From the NCBI GenBank assembly GCA_903907615.1, contig CAIVOR010000292.1, positions 1-6,484 of the forward strand: a DNA stretch of 6,484 nt. The letters run 5' to 3'. The translations under genes and the position numbers were made by a program. The DNA comes from an uncultured Microbacteriaceae bacterium. Its GTDB lineage: Bacteria > Actinomycetota > Actinomycetes > Actinomycetales > Microbacteriaceae. The notes beneath the pieces are model-generated. The model was given only the letters and a program-made list of their open reading frames with translations. It was not told the DNA's origin and made no database searches. Within the stretch, counting starts at the first letter, position 1. Each line of letters begins with the position of its first letter. Positions 6,182 through 6,484 of the stretch are shown here, piece after piece.

Positions 6182-6484
6182 ATGACCGTCCCGGCTACCG
6201 GCGAGGCACCGTCACCCGGTTTCTTCGCGCGTGCGTGGGCGGGACTTCTGAGCAACATCGTCAAGTTCGGCATTGTGGGCGGTCTGGGCTTTGTGCTCGA
6301 CATCGCGGTTTTCAACCTCCTGCGCGTTGGCGTTCTGGGCACCGACCAGTGGTGGGCAACGGCCCTGGGAGCCAAGGTGGTCAGCACCTCGCTCGCCATC
6401 ATCTTCAACTGGTTGGGCAACCGCTACTGGACGTTCCGGAACGAGCGCCACACTCATATCGTTCAAGAGTTCGTTGAGTTCGTC
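6182..6484 (+). CDS. GtrA-like membrane protein (N-terminal part, cut by window edge)
   Basis: An open frame of 101 codons from ATG 6182 runs off the right edge without a stop. GtrA family proteins are small, usually with four membrane helices, and are linked to translocation or positioning of polyprenyl-phosphate sugars for glycan modification. A short polar N-terminus (1-24) is followed by a first helix in the KFGIVGGLGFVLDIAVFNLL stretch (28-47). A second helix, about 58-78, ends in FNWLGNRYWTFRNE (75-88), matching the family's hallmark N-x3-NRYWTF pattern. The next stretch begins the charged loop before the expected third helix. It is transcribed away from purK with its own ribosome binding site. 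Family assignment is good. The sugar carried, and whether a glycosyltransferase is encoded downstream, cannot be seen here. Confidence 0.88.
   Translation, partial: MTVPATGEAPSPGFFARAWAGLLSNIVKFGIVGGLGFVLDIAVFNLLRVGVLGTDQWWATALGAKVVSTSLAIIFNWLGNRYWTFRNERHTHIVQEFVEFV

Noticed and set aside
1..6484. Search for CRISPR arrays, tRNA or rRNA genes, insertion sequences and attachment sites
   Set aside because: No regularly spaced repeats, tRNA-like folds, transposase motifs or terminal repeats were found; nearly all of the sequence is accounted for by seven protein genes.

Overview
The window looks like the chromosome of a high-GC Gram-positive actinobacterium, most likely Microbacteriaceae-like (inference). 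The sequence is GC-rich throughout. PurK carries NELAMRPHNSGHW, a form I associate with actinobacteria, where many other bacteria have NE(I/L)APRPHNSG. The LCP protein has the long multi-helix membrane N-terminus with a PGAAQVLAGNRRLGR stretch typical of actinobacterial members. There is no RNA gene, CRISPR array, insertion sequence or prophage signal. All six genes look intact except the two cut by the window edges, and coding density is very high.

Layout: (1) 1-443, minus: N-terminal 147 residues of mannose-6-phosphate isomerase (manA), running off the left edge. (2) 444-524: an 81-bp divergent spacer. (3) 525-1703, plus: an acyl-CoA dehydrogenase of the glutaryl-CoA dehydrogenase/plant ACX4-like branch. 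(4) 1713-3017, plus, only 9 bp downstream: an O-antigen ligase/Wzy-type multi-pass membrane protein. (5) A 19-bp convergent gap, then a minus-strand run reading right to left: purK (6073-4955), purE (4937-4437) and a LytR-CpsA-Psr (LCP) glycopolymer transferase (4440-3037). purK and purE are 17 bp apart; purE and the LCP gene overlap by ATGA. (6) 6074-6181: a 108-bp divergent promoter region with two exact copies of a 10-bp repeat. (7) 6182-6484, plus: the N-terminal 101 residues of a GtrA-like membrane protein, cut by the right edge.

How the genes fit together: four of the seven genes (manA, the Wzy/ligase-like protein, LCP, gtrA) belong to making, polymerising, anchoring or decorating cell-envelope glycans. 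Mannose-6-phosphate from ManA leads to GDP-mannose and mannosylated glycans. GtrA-like proteins are linked to lipid-linked sugar translocation. Wzy-like proteins polymerise or ligate lipid-linked glycans, and LCP proteins move such glycans from lipid carrier to peptidoglycan. The purine pair purK/purE makes CAIR from AIR through N5-CAIR and sits inside this cluster, physically coupled to LCP. The acyl-CoA dehydrogenase is the metabolic outlier.

I do not see a clear unknown system. The points most worth a second look are the purE-LCP overlap, the tight acyl-CoA dehydrogenase/Wzy pairing, the likely GTG start of the Wzy-like gene, the loss of the glutaryl-CoA-specific arginine in the dehydrogenase, and the paired repeat in the purK/gtrA spacer.
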